From the NCBI GenBank assembly GCA_025617745.1, contig CM046869.1:15891168-15955167 (forward strand): 64,000 bases of DNA. The letters run 5' to 3'. The notes below the pieces were generated by a model, which had not been told where the DNA came from, did no database searches, and worked only from the letters and a program-made list of their open reading frames with translations. This DNA comes from Heliocidaris erythrogramma. Taxonomy: Eukaryota; Echinodermata; Echinoidea; Camarodonta; Echinometridae. A program made the translations under genes and the position numbers. Position 1 is the first letter of the stretch. Every line of letters starts with the position of its first letter. Below are positions 1-12,805 of the stretch, in pieces.

Positions 1-370
1 GTATCAGGCCGAAAGGTAAGGCTTTGAACCAGAAAGTTTCGCCTTGAAGGAGAACCTAACAGGTCCCTTGAGAAGGGCTTATTGAAAAAGTCTCAGACCG
101 CGATACCTGAGGAAGCGGTTAGGGCAGAGACTACTCGAGTAAAGACTCGAGGTGGGGGTTTCAGGCCGAAAGTAAGGCTCTGAACCGGGAAAAATTTCGG
201 CTTGAAGGAGAAACCTGGTAGGTCCCTTGAAGAAGGGTGTAAAAGTCTCAGACCGCGATACCTGAGGAAAGCGGCTAGGGCACAGACTACTCGAGTAAAA
301 ACTTGAGGTGAGGGTTTCAGGCCGAAAAGTAAGGCTCTGAACCGGAAAGTTTCGCCTTAAAAGGCAAAAA
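1..370. repeat. 156-bp tandem repeat, about 2.3 units
   Basis: The motif CAGGCCGAAA recurs at 5, 162 and 318, giving a period of 156-157 bp. Units also share a segment on either side of ACTACTCGAGTAAA. The array probably continues left of the window. No coding is apparent. Confidence 0.85.
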
Positions 371-900
371 TTTACATGTATAGGTTTCCAAGCGGAAAAG
401 CTCCCTAGGTATGAAGGTATTCATGACCGTCCCCGAGTGTTGGGGAAAAACAAGGATGGGGAGAGACACCGATGAGGGTGTCTTGTACCCTGACAATCAC
501 GCCCTTTACCAGCAGCTCCTGAGTCTCTGTGGAGATGAGCTCTAGAAAAAAGGGGGCGAGAGTGTAGGAGGGTTGTGAATCGTGGGCCGAAAAACACGGC
601 CCCGAACGCGACCCCGGGCCTTCTTCCTACTACGAGGTGAAGGCCCCGCCTTGGCTCCAAACGAAAGTGGAGGACTAGGCTGAACTAGCAGTGTACGTTA
701 GCCTGAGCCTGCAACTTCGGAGCTGTTATAGGACTTAAGGCGGTTGGAAGTTCCGCCCGTGACTAGTGCTGTAGCTCGGAACGCAAAACTCGGTTCGGAC
801 CGGTCCGTTGAAGTATTTCTTTAATCTCGACCGGACCGTTGTGGTCCGGTAACCCGGAATTGAGTTACAGCTTTTTTATGAAAGAAACAAGAGCCCCAGG
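371..900. other. GC-richer unassigned segment
   Basis: No recognisable protein, RNA or element end is seen. A 79-codon minus-strand frame at 421-660 is arginine- and proline-rich and looks fortuitous. The left neighbour is a tandem repeat, so this may be the flank of an unidentified element. Confidence 0.4.
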
Positions 901-1325
901 GGGCACGACGCTCACCTGAGGTGGATCAATTCACATCTGGTGCATGTTCTCTCTAGCACATGAACAACTTTCATTCTTCATCTATAGAGGTATCTCTATA
1001 CACAATACCAAGTCTGAGCTTCCGACCAAGTTCGGTTAAATTCCAATCATGGGTTTTGGAGAAGAAGCTGAAAATGTAAAAAATTTATGGATGGCGGACA
1101 ACTTGCCCCACCCCCCCTCCAGTATGTTACCCCCACAGACCCCCTATAGGGCCACCCAGAAAAAATTCATGAACAACTTTCATTTTTCGGCTATAGAGGT
1201 ACATGTATCTCCATACACAATACCAAGTCTGAGCTATTCCTGGTTCTGGAGAAGAAGATGTTTGAAATTTACATAGCTTTAACACTTGGGGGCCCTCCCC
1301 CTGGGGGCCACATGTACCATTTTAG

Positions 1326-1683
1326 TAGAGGTGTTGTGGATCAGTGGATAAGTCCCCGGACTATGAACCACGAGGTCCGGGGTTCGAATCCCACCGCAGC
1401 ACTAGCGTCCTTTGGCAAGACGTTAATCTACATTTGCCACTCTCCACCCAGGTGTTAAATGGGTACCCGGTAGGATGGCGAAAGTTAATGACCTTTGCTT
1501 AGCATGTGTGCGCTTAACAGGCGACTGGCTGGAATGCCCCCCAGGGAGTGGAGAATGTGCATACACTGTGTGCGGGCTTGCCAGAATCCAATGACCGGGG
1601 TAATAATATATATCTAGCGCTTTGAGCCAGTACTTGGGAAAGGCGCTTTATAAATACCAGGTATTATTATTATTATTATTATT
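1326..1683 (+). mobile_element. tRNA-derived SINE with 7-bp target-site duplication
   Basis: The head looks like a tRNA, with an A-box-like TGGATCAGTGG near 1338 and a perfect B box GGTTCGAATCC at 1381-1391. The body follows, then GCGCTTTATAAATACCAGG and an (ATT)n tail. The target ATTTTAG is present on both sides (1319-1325 and 1684-1690), and removing the insert restores the repeat unit seen in neighbouring copies. The tail resembles deuterostome SINEs with a shared central/3' domain, but that assignment is from general knowledge only. Confidence 0.85.
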
Positions 1684-2796
1684 ATTTTAGCAACTTTGGA
1701 TCCCCTACCCCTAAGGATGATTCCTACCAAGTTTGGTTGAATTCCGATCATGTGTTTTGAATTAGATCAGAATGTACATTTCCATGAACAACATTCATTC
1801 TTCATCTATAGAGGTATCTCCATACACAATACCAAGTCTGAGCTATGCCTGGTTCTGGAGAAGAAGATGTTTGAAATTTACATAGCTTTTACACTTGGGG
1901 GCCCTCCCCCTGGGGGCCACATGTATCATTTTAGCAACTTTGGATCCCCTACCCTAAGGATGATTCCTACCAAGTTTGGTTGAATTCCGATCATGTGTTT
2001 TGAAGAAGATCAGAATGTACACTTAGGGGCCCTCCCCCTGGGGGCCACATGTACCATTTTAGCAACTTTGGATCCCCTACCCCTACGGATGATTCCTACC
2101 AAGTTTGGTTGAATTGCGATCATGTGTTTTGAAGAAGATCAGAATGTACATTTCTATGAACAACATTCATTCTTCATCTATAGAGGTATCTCCATACACA
2201 GTACCAAGTCTGAGCTATGCCTGGTTCTGGAGAAGAAGATGTTTGAAATTTACATAGCTTTTACAATTGGGGGCCCTCCCCCTGGGCTCCCCTGGGGGCC
2301 ACATGTACCATTTTAGCAACTTTGGGTCCCCTACCCCTAAGGATGATTCCTACCAAGTTTGGTTGAATTCTGATCATGTGTTTTGGAGAAGAAGATCAGA
2401 ATGTACATTTTGCCTGGCAGCGCCCGCCCCCCCCCCCCCCCCCCCTCCAGTATGTTACCCCCACAGGGCCCCTATAGGGCCACTCAGAGAAATTTCATGA
2501 ACAACATTCATTCTTCATCTATAGAGGTATCTCCATACACAATACCAAGTCTGAGCTATGCCTGGTTCTGGAGAAGAAGATGTTTGAAATTTACATAGCT
2601 TTTACAATTGGGGGCCCTCCCCCTGGGCCCCCTTGGGGGTCACATGTACCATTTTAGCAACTTTGGGTCCCCTACCCCTAAGGATGATTCCTACCAAGTT
2701 TGGTTGAATTCCGATCATGGGTTTTGGAGAAGATGAAAATGTAAAAAGTTAAAGGACGACGCACGACGCACGACGGACGACGGACAAATTTCGCAA

Positions 2797-2829
2797 TAGC
2801 TCACTCGAGCCTTAGGCTCGGGTGAGCTA
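2797..2829. repeat. Terminal hairpin of composite repeat
   Basis: The arms TAGCTCAC and GTGAGCTA enclose CGAGCC/GGCTCG around a TTA loop. A similarly placed hairpin closes the repeat at 14560-14594, so a hairpin followed by an A-rich end seems to be a common design in this genome. Confidence 0.75.
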
Positions 2830-2833
2830 AAAA

Positions 2834-5000
2834 GCTTACACCTCCCGAGTCAGTTAGTGACCTTGACCTTAGTAAGAACAGTGGACCGTTACATTCTTAT
2901 CTCACCGTCTGCGGTCCAGACATGCCACGTGCCACGACTTTAGAATCAGTTGTGAAAGTTATCGTCTCTGACCGACTGCCCACCTGTCAGTCACCCGATC
3001 ATATTCGCGCCACTCCTGTAATGAGCTATATATTGAGCATAAATTTAATTTCATACACTTGAGTGGGCGTGTCTCAATTTAACAAAGCTGAGTCCTAGCT
3101 CCTTGCAAGCCAATGGCAAACGAGATTTTGATGTTAGTTAACAGGACCGGTGCCTAGTTATAATACGATTGGTCCATTTGCCTGGCTAAAAAAAAGTGTC
3201 ACACGTGACTCCATAGAGGAGGGAGTAATGCGGCCAACCAGCATAAATTTATTTGCATAACATCGTGGAATGTGCTTGTTGCTCAGGCCACGCACTCTGT
3301 GTAAAGAGACCGTGGTGTAACAGGACACCCAAGCTGGGCGCCAGCTGTCTGGCATGACTGGCAAGCTGAAATTCTTTGCTCAAATAATTCCCATAAGCTT
3401 TGATAAGGAATACTATTGTTTTGATTCTCCATTAAAACCGAAAGTCGGCAAGATCGCGAACGAGAATAAAGGAGAAAATATTGGAAGAGGAATGATAAGG
3501 ATAACAAGAGTATAAGAAAGAAGATAGTATCAAGTTTTTTTTTTAACAATTAGTTACATTATGAACATGTTGTACAAATTATGTAATGTATTTCCCCCCT
3601 TTATTCTTCAATATATCCACTCCTTATCCTTTTCTTTTTCTTTCTTCTTTAATTTCTTTTTTCCATCTTTATCCCCCTCTTTTCCCCTCTTTTATTATTA
3701 TACGTTTATGTCAAATATTGCCATATGCACCTTGTTTAAAATTTGATAGTATTTCTTCCATGCTCCCGTTTAAGAAATAAAATATATTGTCATGGACCTA
3801 CTAGAGTGTAGGTCCATGATAGAATACACTCATCTCACATCGATAAACATATATGAATAATGATGAGTTCACCAGTGATGATACTCGCTTGGGCTAACGC
3901 CCTCGCCCATTGTCCGTATCGTCTCCATAACAGGATTAGTTTACGTAACGCGATTAGTATAAATGTAGATCTACCTCCCAAGAAAGCCCAACGCATATCG
4001 TAGGCTAGCATGAAAAAAAATCACAGGTCATAAATCATTAACTGGGTCAATGACATTGAGAGACTCTTGGGAGCCGTTGTCTGGCAGCTTGTTTATATCA
4101 CTGTGGTTATTTATAGATAGTATGCGCGTGCGCGAGCGGGTAGATCAAACAATCCTATGCAATTTGTAAAAAGTACAAAGAGAAAGAGAGAGAGGGGGGG
4201 TGGGGGGAGTTACATAAAGTCTGTGTTGTATCGACGGATTGATGGAGCGAGAAAAGGGGTAAAAATGAGCTAGGAAAGAGGGGATCATGCAAAAGCAACG
4301 AGAGGAATATCGTTAAAATGAGTTGAGTTAATTCATTTACTTTTTGGGGAATTTGTCGATGGCCGGTGCCTCTTGCAATTTTAAGGGTGCGTTCAAGCAA
4401 TTCTTGAAGCTAGAATCACAACATGAATCTCGATACAAAAAACGCTATTTTAAACCTCTATCGTGTTTCCCTGTGTTTGTTTTTATCAAGAATAATCATT
4501 TTCTTACGGCTGTTTTTTATCTGTCAGCTTTTCACTCACCTTTTCCGATGTTTCTCTTTTGAAATTGTCATTTCCTTCTTCTATTTTTTATTCCGCTCAC
4601 AGTGTTTGCCCTCTTCTCTTAATGCTCTCTTTTTCCTCCTGTCTCAATCCTAATTGTGCCGCTCCTGTTTCATATTCCGGACTATGAACCACCTTTTTTC
4701 CAAATTGAACCTTCAGAAAAGCCACAAGTAACCAGTCGCATATATCATATACGACGAAAAATATCTTGGCAAAAAGAAATGATTATCGTGACCATGGTTA
4801 ATGCTAAAGAAATAAATCCTGTTGGTCACTTTTGATCCCTTTTCACTTTTTTTTTGTTATTTTATCTGGTGATCTCCTCTTTCACCTCACGGTCGCCGCT
4901 CTATTCTGGCGCCCTTCTGGCGCCCCGGGCGGGTACAGGTATCCCCCCTTCCCCCATGGGGGGAGGGGTTGGAGTCAGGCGTGGTGGGGGGTACGGACAC
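2834..5000. other. Mostly unassigned DNA
   Basis: No gene is supported. A T- and C-rich stretch lies at 3590-3690. A 30-bp hairpin (TCATGGACCTAC, loop, GTAGGTCCATGA) lies at 3790-3819. A G-rich run is near 4190-4210, and a G/C-run-rich block follows from about 4915. Short frames here have biased composition and no domain I recognise. Confidence 0.5.
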
Positions 5001-5234
5001 AGAGTCTGACCAACCACTCCTCTCCACAATGATCTTCGGATAATTCAGAAGTTCATGGGAGACGCCCGACTCAGAAGAAGTAGTCGCCCCAAGGGGGCTA
5101 ACCCTCTTCTTCTTGGCCCCCCCCCCCCCTGACACATGAGGTGAACACACAGTCGATGTCAAGGGGGAGAGTCCGCCCCCGCCGGCTGGCTGGGCAGTAC
5201 TCGGGCGCTTATGTTTCTTGGGCAGGTGAGCATG

Positions 5235-5776
5235 TTAATCGCTCCCTTTACCCTTAGAAACGGGCACCGCTTCCGTAGTAGGCCCTGCAGGGGGTACATA
5301 AGGAAGATCACGACTCTCTTTACTCTTTCCCGCCTTGCTTGAATTAGAAACGTGCGGAGAGACAAAAAGAGCCGACCCCTGAGCGAACATACCTATGGCT
5401 AGGGAGTGAGGAATGATGCTCGAGCGAGACGAACTGTGGGTAGGGATAACACCCACAGTTTTATCGGTGAGAGGTATTGGCCTAAGGCACTCACTCCCAC
5501 CGTTATACAAGTCTCTATCTTCGAGAGAGGTATTGGCCGTGTCCCAGCACTCACTCTCTCGGTTCATCCCGCATGAGTTGGTCGTCAAAACAGACGCGAA
5601 CTCATAACGGGGCGAGCCGTACACGAGGTAGGCCCTAACTTACCTTAGTCGAAGCTCCGGGGAAGATAACATTGGTGCGAGATGAAATCTCGCAGCCAAC
5701 CTTCCAAGGCTAGGCGAGTACCCTTATAAGTATTAAAATACTGGGAAACGCCAGCCCTAGACGGAGACTTCGACAT
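5235..5776 (-). other. Possible minus-strand exon pair with splice donor, unknown protein
   Basis: On the minus strand an ATG at 5776 opens a frame of about 42 codons that ends close to a consensus donor, AAG|GTAAGT, near 5645. A second open frame (129 codons, 5235-5624) lies just downstream in a different frame. It has a serine/proline-rich low-complexity C-terminal part. The combination resembles the 5' end of a gag-like or host transcript, but I recognise no domain. A G/C-rich, C-homopolymer-containing block follows. Function unknown. Confidence 0.3.
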
Positions 5777-5779
5777 GGC

Positions 5780-6600
5780 TGAAAATAAAGACAAGCAAAC
5801 AAATATAGAAAACTATATAAGGTAATAAGATTATTATTATTACAAACAATATAGATCTATATAAAAAATAACCACCAACTCAAAATACGGAGTGGGAATA
5901 AACTATTACGGAGTACACAATGTTTTGATAAGACCGCTTGTCTAAGCGCGTTGAATCAACCACCTACAGACACGGGGGAAGAGCCCGACACAGTGTACTA
6001 GTACACCGTCTGTGAATAAAGCCCCGTAAGGGGAAGGAAAATCGGTAAAGTAATTTGATTAATTTACCGTGAAGGAGGTTGACTCGGGGAAAAATCTGAT
6101 ACACCAAAATGAGTGTGAAAACTTGGTGAACAGGATTTTTAATGCGAATAGCAACCAAAAACGCTTTTGGAGGTAAAAATCTCGCAATTTAGGTTAAGAC
6201 TTAGCTTCATAGATGTCACTTCTCTGACGGGCGAGAAAGGAAGAGGAAGAGTATGGCGGTGGCGCGATTGTATTGGTGGACGGGGAGTACGCGCGCGGGC
6301 AGGGGCTGCACGTTTTAGACTTAGTTTTTCTCGAATGACGGCATAGTTTGGGAAACTAGCAAATAGGTAGATACATCGATTTATTGCTGTAAATATATTT
6401 ATACATACTTAGGACCTAATCAGGAGGGAAAACAAAAACAAGTGGAATTATGATGAAAACAAATAATGCTTCAATTTCCTTATAAACACTTCAACTGATG
6501 GAGACAGCCTTATGTGCCGAGGTATGTCATTCCACATCTCTGGAGCCACATTTTTATATGCTCTGTCCCCCCCCCCCCCAACTGGTTCTAGTTCTGGGTA
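5780..6600. other. Unassigned, with small ATT microsatellite
   Basis: No gene is supported. A short (ATT)n lies near 5830. A purine-rich segment around 6235-6260 and a CG-rich one at 6280-6305 could be promoter-like for the minus-strand frame at 5776, but nothing decisive is visible. Confidence 0.35.
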
Positions 6601-6606
6601 CAGATA

Positions 6607-7844
6607 CAGTCAAACCTGTCTATAGTGGCCACCGAAGGGAAACAGAAACAGTGGCTATAGACAGGTGGTCGCCATTTTTAATTTTTGCACATACACGCAA
6701 CAACATCACTGTACATTCATCCATATATATCACTAAGGAAAACAAGCTATAGATCTACAGATTTGAGGTATAACATGTCATATGATACGTAAAATGCCAA
6801 AATAATGTGCTTTGATGTCAATAAATGAGAAAAACAATAGGTATACGAGCAATCTCTGTAAAATGAATTTTCCCTCAAAATCAAATTACCACGTACATAC
6901 CGCCCGTGGTAGACTGCTGTTCTTGCTTTTTATACTATAGTCTAAAACCAATGTCTAATCATGCTTTTGCTTCCTGTCCAAAAATTACAATAAGTTTGTT
7001 TTGAATAAAATCAATTTTCATTCAATAAATATTTGCCTTTTGAATGGTTTAAAAGTTTTCACTGTTTTTGAGAACAGGCGATAGAAGTTGCTCGCTTGAT
7101 TCGTCGAAAGTGCGAACGTCGCGTCGACAATGGATTGCCGGTGGACGAGTTTTCCCGCTGTTTTTTAGCAGGACAATCGCGTACATGAAATCGTTATTAT
7201 TGATCCTTAAAAAAATAATAGTTTGGTACTATTTTATTATTTTCACTTTCTAAAAAGAAAACACTCCTTTATTATTTTTTCAAAACCTCTCACGCTTTAA
7301 ATTCTTTTTTGATAAATCTTTTTAAAAATAAAAATATTGACGGGTACGAGCCTGTGCTATTGCGCAATGGCGATCGCTATCAATGCCGACCGTGATGGCT
7401 TAAGAGAACAATACATGTGCAGGAGATCGCAGCTGGATGGTGCGAAGATTACGTAAACGAAAAATACTAGTGCTTAATTCTTACTAAAAAGACTTTTAAT
7501 CTCTAATTAGTCAGCAAAGTGGTAAAACTTTTAGATCTTCTTGGCCATTGTAGAATCTATTCACAACGTTTGTGGGAGAATGTGACTGAGCTAGGACTCG
7601 GTAAACACATCACGGCTTTATTATGCCTATGGCAAAAACTACTTTTTGTGCATGAGCTACGGCTCGACTCGATATTGGTGGCAGCTATACGCGGTCAGAT
7701 ATTGACCGAGGGACACATAATGGGTGGCCGCTGGCTGCGTTAGGCAGGTGACCGCTATATGCAGGGTATGCAACACAGTAATTTCCTGCGGGGGATTTTT
7801 TGGTGGCCGCTATAAGCAGGTGGCCGCTAAGACAGGTTTGACTG
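6607..7844. mobile_element. Non-autonomous pogo/Tigger-like DNA transposon, TA target
   Basis: The ends are inverted: CAGTCAAACCTGTCT at 6607 and AGACAGGTTTGACTG ending at 7844, each flanked by TA (6605-6606 and 7845-7846). Subterminal GTGGCC/GGCCAC motifs repeat inside both ends. CAGTCAAACCTG-type ends with a TA duplication are typical of the pogo branch of Tc1/mariner. No transposase frame is visible (longest frame 74 codons), so this is a 1.24-kb deletion derivative or MITE. Confidence 0.8.
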
Positions 7845-8359
7845 TAGTTGTAATTGTGTCACTGACCTTAGATTCCTGACAGGGTTGCAAAACTTCAGCA
7901 TTTGATGTACATGTAAGTACCTTGGTGATGAATAATGGAGTGTCTTAAAAGTGATTAAAATATCTTGAAAATTATTCTTTTTGAGACTGGTAACCAATTA
8001 AGGGACTTTACAATTTGTGAAATGCTATCTGATCTCTTCCAAAGGGTAATAAGGCGCGCGTCCATGTTTTTGGACACGCTGAAGATGGGAAATTTGTTTT
8101 TTGGGAAGTCCTATGTACAATGAATTACACATATCCAACCAACAGGTGACGAAAGAATGAACAATCTGCTCAGAAGCTTCCCTAGTATTTCCTAATTTTC
8201 CAAATATTATGAATATGTGACGATGATGTACTTATAACTCTCGAGATCTGTGGCTTCATGGACATTCCAGAATCAAATATCACTCCTAGATTGCGAGCCT
8301 GATGAACACACTTCACTTCAGAATTCCCAACTATTATCTTTTCAGAACAAAATTTCATG
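7845..8359. other. Left part of a repeat interrupted by the Gypsy insertion
   Basis: No gene is visible. The Gypsy element entered at GATC (8360-8363), and the sequence resumes at 14331. The joined flank ends in the hairpin at 14560-14594, so this segment is probably the 5' part of that repeat. A small hairpin with GCGTCCA/TGGACAC lies near 8058. Confidence 0.45.
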
Positions 8360-8363
8360 GATC

Positions 8364-9478
8364 TGTAGAGTAACTGAAAACTCCGTTAATGTAGTCACTA
8401 GTGCTGGGACTAAAAACCGGGTACCCGGGTCCCGCCCGAGAGCATCGGGTCCCGGGTCAAAATATTACATGCCCGTTTCCCGAAAATAAGTATTTAATGA
8501 TTACTCATGTATGTAACATGACAAGGCGGTAGATAACGTCGACCAGCCATTCAATATTTACATGTAAATATCCATGTAGCGCCCCACTGCAGTGATGCGC
8601 TTTCGAGTTTTTCCCAGTGTTAATAGCTTCTTAAGGGTAAATATAAGCTTGTAATTTGTGTTATATGATTTTCGGGTAACCGGGAACCCGCCCGAAAAAT
8701 TGTCGGGTTCCCGAATTGAAAAAATACCCTAAACTCCCACCCCTAGTAGTCACTACTACTTACCAATGCTATGCTACGACGTGTAGATAATGTTCACGAT
8801 GAGAATGCGGAAGTACAGTCTGTGCGATGATGAACCGCGGAAGTCACGGGGGAGTAACTGCTGAGCGGCCGCTGGTGTCCGCGGCGATATCGCGACTTGT
8901 AGTAACAAACACGACGTAGAAAAAAGTAACCGCGAAGGTTGTCCAAAGTTATTGCACAAATCCCGAAATGTAAACGAAGAAAAAACATGCGTGAGTTTCC
9001 GCGATAATGATATCCAAAAAATTAAAGTCCGCTATTCGCGTGAAGTAAATAAATCCAAAGTCGTAAGTCCGATAACGAAAAAGGCTGCTTGCTGCCGACT
9101 TCTCCAAATACGTAGGATCTTGCCAGAACAAAATCACATGGTTGAAGTGAAGAAGAAAATATCGATGCGTCTTCTTCCCGAAGACGATAAGAGAACCAAT
9201 GATTTGATTGGATAACAAATCGGCCATCGGACTCGCCAAAACACTTGATTGGCTAATTGGCGACACACTGATCGCTAGACATACTGGAATGCGTGAAATT
9301 TACTAATCGACGCAACCTGCCGGACGGCATCAAATACGGAATGTTATTTACAATGAGTAACCCATAAGGAAATGCGGCTGGCACGCGAGCGTTCGTGACA
9401 ACAATGAATAAGTTTGTAAACATGGTAGAAAATAAACAATACCAATCAATATGGTACGGAAAAGTTTATGTCACTACA
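8364..9478 (-). repeat. 3' LTR of CsRn1-like Gypsy, carrying a hAT insertion
   Basis: It begins TGTAGAGTAACTG and ends CACTACA in plus-strand reading. Without the 347-bp hAT element and its duplicated 8 bp it is about 760 bp. It contains about 190 bp (roughly 8386-8930 outside the hAT) that is missing from the other LTR. Confidence 0.93.
8399..8745 (+). mobile_element. hAT-type MITE, copy 1
   Basis: The 347-bp element starts TAGTGCTGGGA and ends TCCCACCCCTA, which are imperfect inverted repeats. It is flanked by the 8-bp duplication GTAGTCAC (8391-8398 and 8746-8753). The 8-bp duplication and end sequence fit hAT. It has subterminal CCGGGTACCCGGG-type palindromes and no coding capacity. A second copy lies at 24648-25715 in opposite orientation. 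Confidence 0.88.
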
Positions 9479-9492
9479 TTAGTCCCCCTCCA
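9479..9492 (-). promoter_or_regulatory. Polypurine tract of CsRn1-like element
   Basis: The minus strand reads TGGAGGGGGACTAA immediately before the 3' LTR. That is the expected position and composition for plus-strand priming of reverse transcription. Confidence 0.8.
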
Positions 9493-9659
9493 GATCGCTG
9501 GGAAAATGAGTTAGCTGCGATCGATGAAGAACGTTAACAAAGTTGAATATTGTTCACACGAAATGTATAATCACATTATTAAAGCGTCCTATGCACTTGA
9601 AAAGCTGGATCCAAAAATATGTATAAGTTTCTTCATCCATATTCATAAACGTCCACGTA

Positions 9660-12600
9660 TCATGCAGGCCACCTAACATGACGCCCGGAGCGAGTCTTGC
9701 GAGGTTCTGGGTCGGTAACCACGGGAGTAGGCGTTGGTTGTGATGAAGAAAGCCCCGTGGGTGGAGGTGGAGATGAAACTACACGAACTGGCGTTTGATC
9801 CGTCACAGCTGTAGGGATTACATCATCACTTTCCATAAAAGCTGGTTTAAGACGATCCACACTAATATTTTCATGTTTACCATCAACATCAATGGAAAAG
9901 AACTTATCAGTGCACTTAAGTACTGGAAAAGGTCCTTTGTACGGTGGCTGTAGTGGTTTCCTAACAGCGTCTTGCCGAATAAACAAATGACTTGTTGTAT
10001 ACAAATCAGAGTTCACATGGGAGGTAGATTGTTGTTTGCGAGTAGGGGTGGGGTGGACTTGCTGCATTAACCGCTTAAGTCTATGCACGTAGTTGGCTGG
10101 ATCGATGTCGGTTTCAGGCTTCGCTGGTAAAACAAATTGTGCAGGTAATTTCATGCTTGTTCCATAAACCAACTCAGCTGCCGTACATCCAATGTCCGAC
10201 TTAATTGCATTGCGTATTCCTAACAATACAAGAGGTAAGACTTCAGTCCAACGTGAATCATTGTGTGTCTTGATTGCGGCTTTAATTTGTCTATGCAGAC
10301 GTTCTACGATTCCGTTCGATGCGGGATGATACGATGTCGTCCGAATCCGTGTCGTTCCGAGTAAATCGGTGAGAGAACGAAAAAGATGAGATTCAAACTG
10401 ACGTCCTCTGTCGGTCGTGATCGTTGACGGGGTTCCGAATCGAGCGATCCAATGATTGATAAAAGTATGTGCCACTGTATCGGCTGATATATCGCTCATG
10501 GGGATTGCTTCAGGCCACCGTGTAAAACGATCTATGCATGTGAGAAGATAAGTGTATCCTTCTGATGAGGGGAGTGGACCGACAATATCAATATGGACAT
10601 GATCAAACCTCGCATCGGGTGTAGAAAAAGTTCCAAGAGGTGCTTTGTTGTGACGATGAACTTTACAACGTTGGCATTGCAAACATGTTCGTGTCCATGA
10701 TCGCACATCTCGATTTATGCCTTTCCAAACAAAACGCTCAGTGCACAGTTTTTGCGTAGCTCGAATTCCAGGGTGTGAAAGATTGTGAAGTGCATTAAAA
10801 ATCGATTTGCGAAATGACACAGGAACGTATGGACGTGGAGTACCCGTTGACATATCACACAAAATTGTTCCGTCTGAAAATGGAATTGGTATTCGTTGTA
10901 TGTCGAGTGAATTGTCATCAGTGAAGTTTGCGATCTCGTCATCGTCCTCTTGAGAACGAGCAATGGCGTCGAAATCGATGGAGGCGTTGTGTTCCAGACT
11001 GTCTATGTATACACGAGAGAGAGTGTCTGCAGGAATATTGTCCTTTCCGCTCACATGACGGATGTCAGACGTAAATTGTGAAACGAAATCTAAATGTCGT
11101 ATCTCTCGCGGTGAATGGCGGTCTTGTTTAGACTTCAAGGCGTACGTTAAGGGCTTGTGATCGGTGAAAATGGTAAACTGTCGACCTTCGAGAAGATGAC
11201 GAAAATGTTTAACACCGAGGTAGGCAGCTAACAGTTCTCTACCAAAAGTGCTGTATTTCATTTCAGCAGGCTGAAGTCGCTTAGAGAAGAATGCGAGTGG
11301 TTGCCATGAGTCATTAACGAGTTGCTGGACTACTCCGCCGACACCGACATCAGAAGCGTCGACAAATAGACACAAAGGAGCGTCTGGTTGTTGGTGTGCC
11401 AAAATAGTTGCATGAGCCAGTTCTTCCTTAGCACGATTGAAAGCAGAAATTTCCGTTTGATCCAGAGAAAGAGTCTGATTCTTCTTATTTCTGTCTTTCA
11501 GCATGTCTGTTAGTGGCTGGAGAACATCAGCGCAGTGAGGAATGAAGCGCCTATAAAAGTTCACTAGGCCGAGGAATTCCCTCAATTTGCGCAACGAAAT
11601 CGGAGTGGGGAGTTCACGAATGTACTTCACTTTCTCGTCCAGGGGTTGAATTCCATGCTCATCCACGATGTAACCCAGGAAAGTGAGTGAAGTGGCTCCA
11701 AAAACACACCTGGCAGGATTGATGACGATTCCGTACTTGCGAAATCTCTCACAGAGTAGACGGAGGTGTATTTCATGTTCGTCCTCGTTATCACTGGCGA
11801 TGAGCACGTCATCAATGTATACGAACACAAAAGGAAGTCCTCTTACAACATCGTCCATTAATCTCTGAAATGTCTGTGCAGCATTGCGTAGTCCGAATGG
11901 CATGCGAACAAACTCGAATAATCCAAACGGAGTGGTGATTGCGGTCTTTGGAATGTCAACTGGTTCTACTGGAATCTGATGATATGCACGAATGAGATCC
12001 ACCTTCGAGAAAACTTTCTTTCCATAAAGCGATGACGAAAAATCTTGAAGGTGAGGAATTGGGTATCGATCAGGTACTGTTCGATCGTTTAGTGCTCGAT
12101 AATCACCACATGGTCTCCAGTCCCCAGGTGTTTTCTTTGGTACCATGTGTAATGGAGATGAACAATTACTGTCCGATTGCCGTATAATCCCGAGGTCAAG
12201 CATGTGGTCGAATTCGGCCTTGGCTATCTTCAATTTGTCTTGCGATAGTCGGCGGGGTCGGGAATGCACGGGCGGACGAGTGGTGATATGATGAGTCACT
12301 GTGTGTTTGACAGATTGATCAGTGTAGATAGGGCGTGTAATGTCCGAAAACTGGTTCACGACACGATCGTATCTGTTCGTTGAAGGTCGTGCGAACATCA
12401 GGCGGATACAGGGTGTCTCAGATGGAACAGAGAGTGTATTAACAGACAGATTGGTGATAGTGTCATGTAGCTTGTTGTGTTTTATGTCCACTAGTAATCC
12501 AAAATGACGTAAAAAGTCTGCTCCAATGATCGATGTGTGTAGATCGGCAATGATGAATACCCATCTAAAAGTTCGTCTAAGTCCAATGTCCATGGTAACA

Positions 12601-12755
12601 GAACGTTCTCCATAGGTATGAATACGAGAACGGTTAACGGCCTGTAAAAATACATCTGTGTTAGTTCCACGACATTTATCTGCATACGTTGGAGGAATGA
12701 CGCTAACTTCGGCACCTGTATCCACTAAAAATCGTTGCCCAGTATGTTTGTCCAT
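9660..12755 (-). CDS. pol: Gypsy pol polyprotein (protease, reverse transcriptase, RNase H, integrase)
   Basis: An open frame of 1031 codons copies the element RNA to DNA and integrates it. The aspartic protease has VDTGAEVS (catalytic DTG at residues 12-14). The reverse transcriptase spans about 170-350, with YIDD at 313-316. RNase H begins near 455, with the aspartate of FVDASD at 466. The integrase has an HHCC zinc finger (about 657-697) and a DDE core at D723, D782 and E818; the D-to-E spacing of 35 residues is the retroviral standard. The order PR-RT-RH-IN is the usual Gypsy order. The C-terminus is proline- and arginine-rich. No stop or frameshift interrupts it. The frame stays open for a few codons above the ATG; the start is uncertain because pol may be made by frameshifting. 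Confidence 0.96.
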   Translation of the reverse strand: MDKHTGQRFLVDTGAEVSVIPPTYADKCRGTNTDVFLQAVNRSRIHTYGERSVTMDIGLRRTFRWVFIIADLHTSIIGADFLRHFGLLVDIKHNKLHDTITNLSVNTLSVPSETPCIRLMFARPSTNRYDRVVNQFSDITRPIYTDQSVKHTVTHHITTRPPVHSRPRRLSQDKLKIAKAEFDHMLDLGIIRQSDSNCSSPLHMVPKKTPGDWRPCGDYRALNDRTVPDRYPIPHLQDFSSSLYGKKVFSKVDLIRAYHQIPVEPVDIPKTAITTPFGLFEFVRMPFGLRNAAQTFQRLMDDVVRGLPFVFVYIDDVLIASDNEDEHEIHLRLLCERFRKYGIVINPARCVFGATSLTFLGYIVDEHGIQPLDEKVKYIRELPTPISLRKLREFLGLVNFYRRFIPHCADVLQPLTDMLKDRNKKNQTLSLDQTEISAFNRAKEELAHATILAHQQPDAPLCLFVDASDVGVGGVVQQLVNDSWQPLAFFSKRLQPAEMKYSTFGRELLAAYLGVKHFRHLLEGRQFTIFTDHKPLTYALKSKQDRHSPREIRHLDFVSQFTSDIRHVSGKDNIPADTLSRVYIDSLEHNASIDFDAIARSQEDDDEIANFTDDNSLDIQRIPIPFSDGTILCDMSTGTPRPYVPVSFRKSIFNALHNLSHPGIRATQKLCTERFVWKGINRDVRSWTRTCLQCQRCKVHRHNKAPLGTFSTPDARFDHVHIDIVGPLPSSEGYTYLLTCIDRFTRWPEAIPMSDISADTVAHTFINHWIARFGTPSTITTDRGRQFESHLFRSLTDLLGTTRIRTTSYHPASNGIVERLHRQIKAAIKTHNDSRWTEVLPLVLLGIRNAIKSDIGCTAAELVYGTSMKLPAQFVLPAKPETDIDPANYVHRLKRLMQQVHPTPTRKQQSTSHVNSDLYTTSHLFIRQDAVRKPLQPPYKGPFPVLKCTDKFFSIDVDGKHENISVDRLKPAFMESDDVIPTAVTDQTPVRVVSSPPPPTGLSSSQPTPTPVVTDPEPRKTRSGRHVRWPA

Positions 12756-12805
12756 GATATAAAATAGGCGACTCGGTCAGTGTGTGCCGGCTATACCCGT
12801 CGCCG

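Larger units (their letters stand above)
901..2833 (+). repeat. Composite interspersed repeat of irregular tandem units with terminal hairpin
   Basis: Blocks containing GGGGGCCCTCCCCCTGGGG followed by ACATGTACCATTTTAGCAAC recur at about 1288, 1897, 2025, 2269 and 2610. Between them are copies of a segment with GAGGTATCTCCATACACAAT. Spacing is irregular (about 128, 244 and 341 bp once the inserted SINE is removed), so the array has lost or gained partial units. It ends in a short GACGAC-type simple repeat and the hairpin at 2797-2829. The short frames in it are by-products of the repetition. The family is not identified. Confidence 0.8.
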
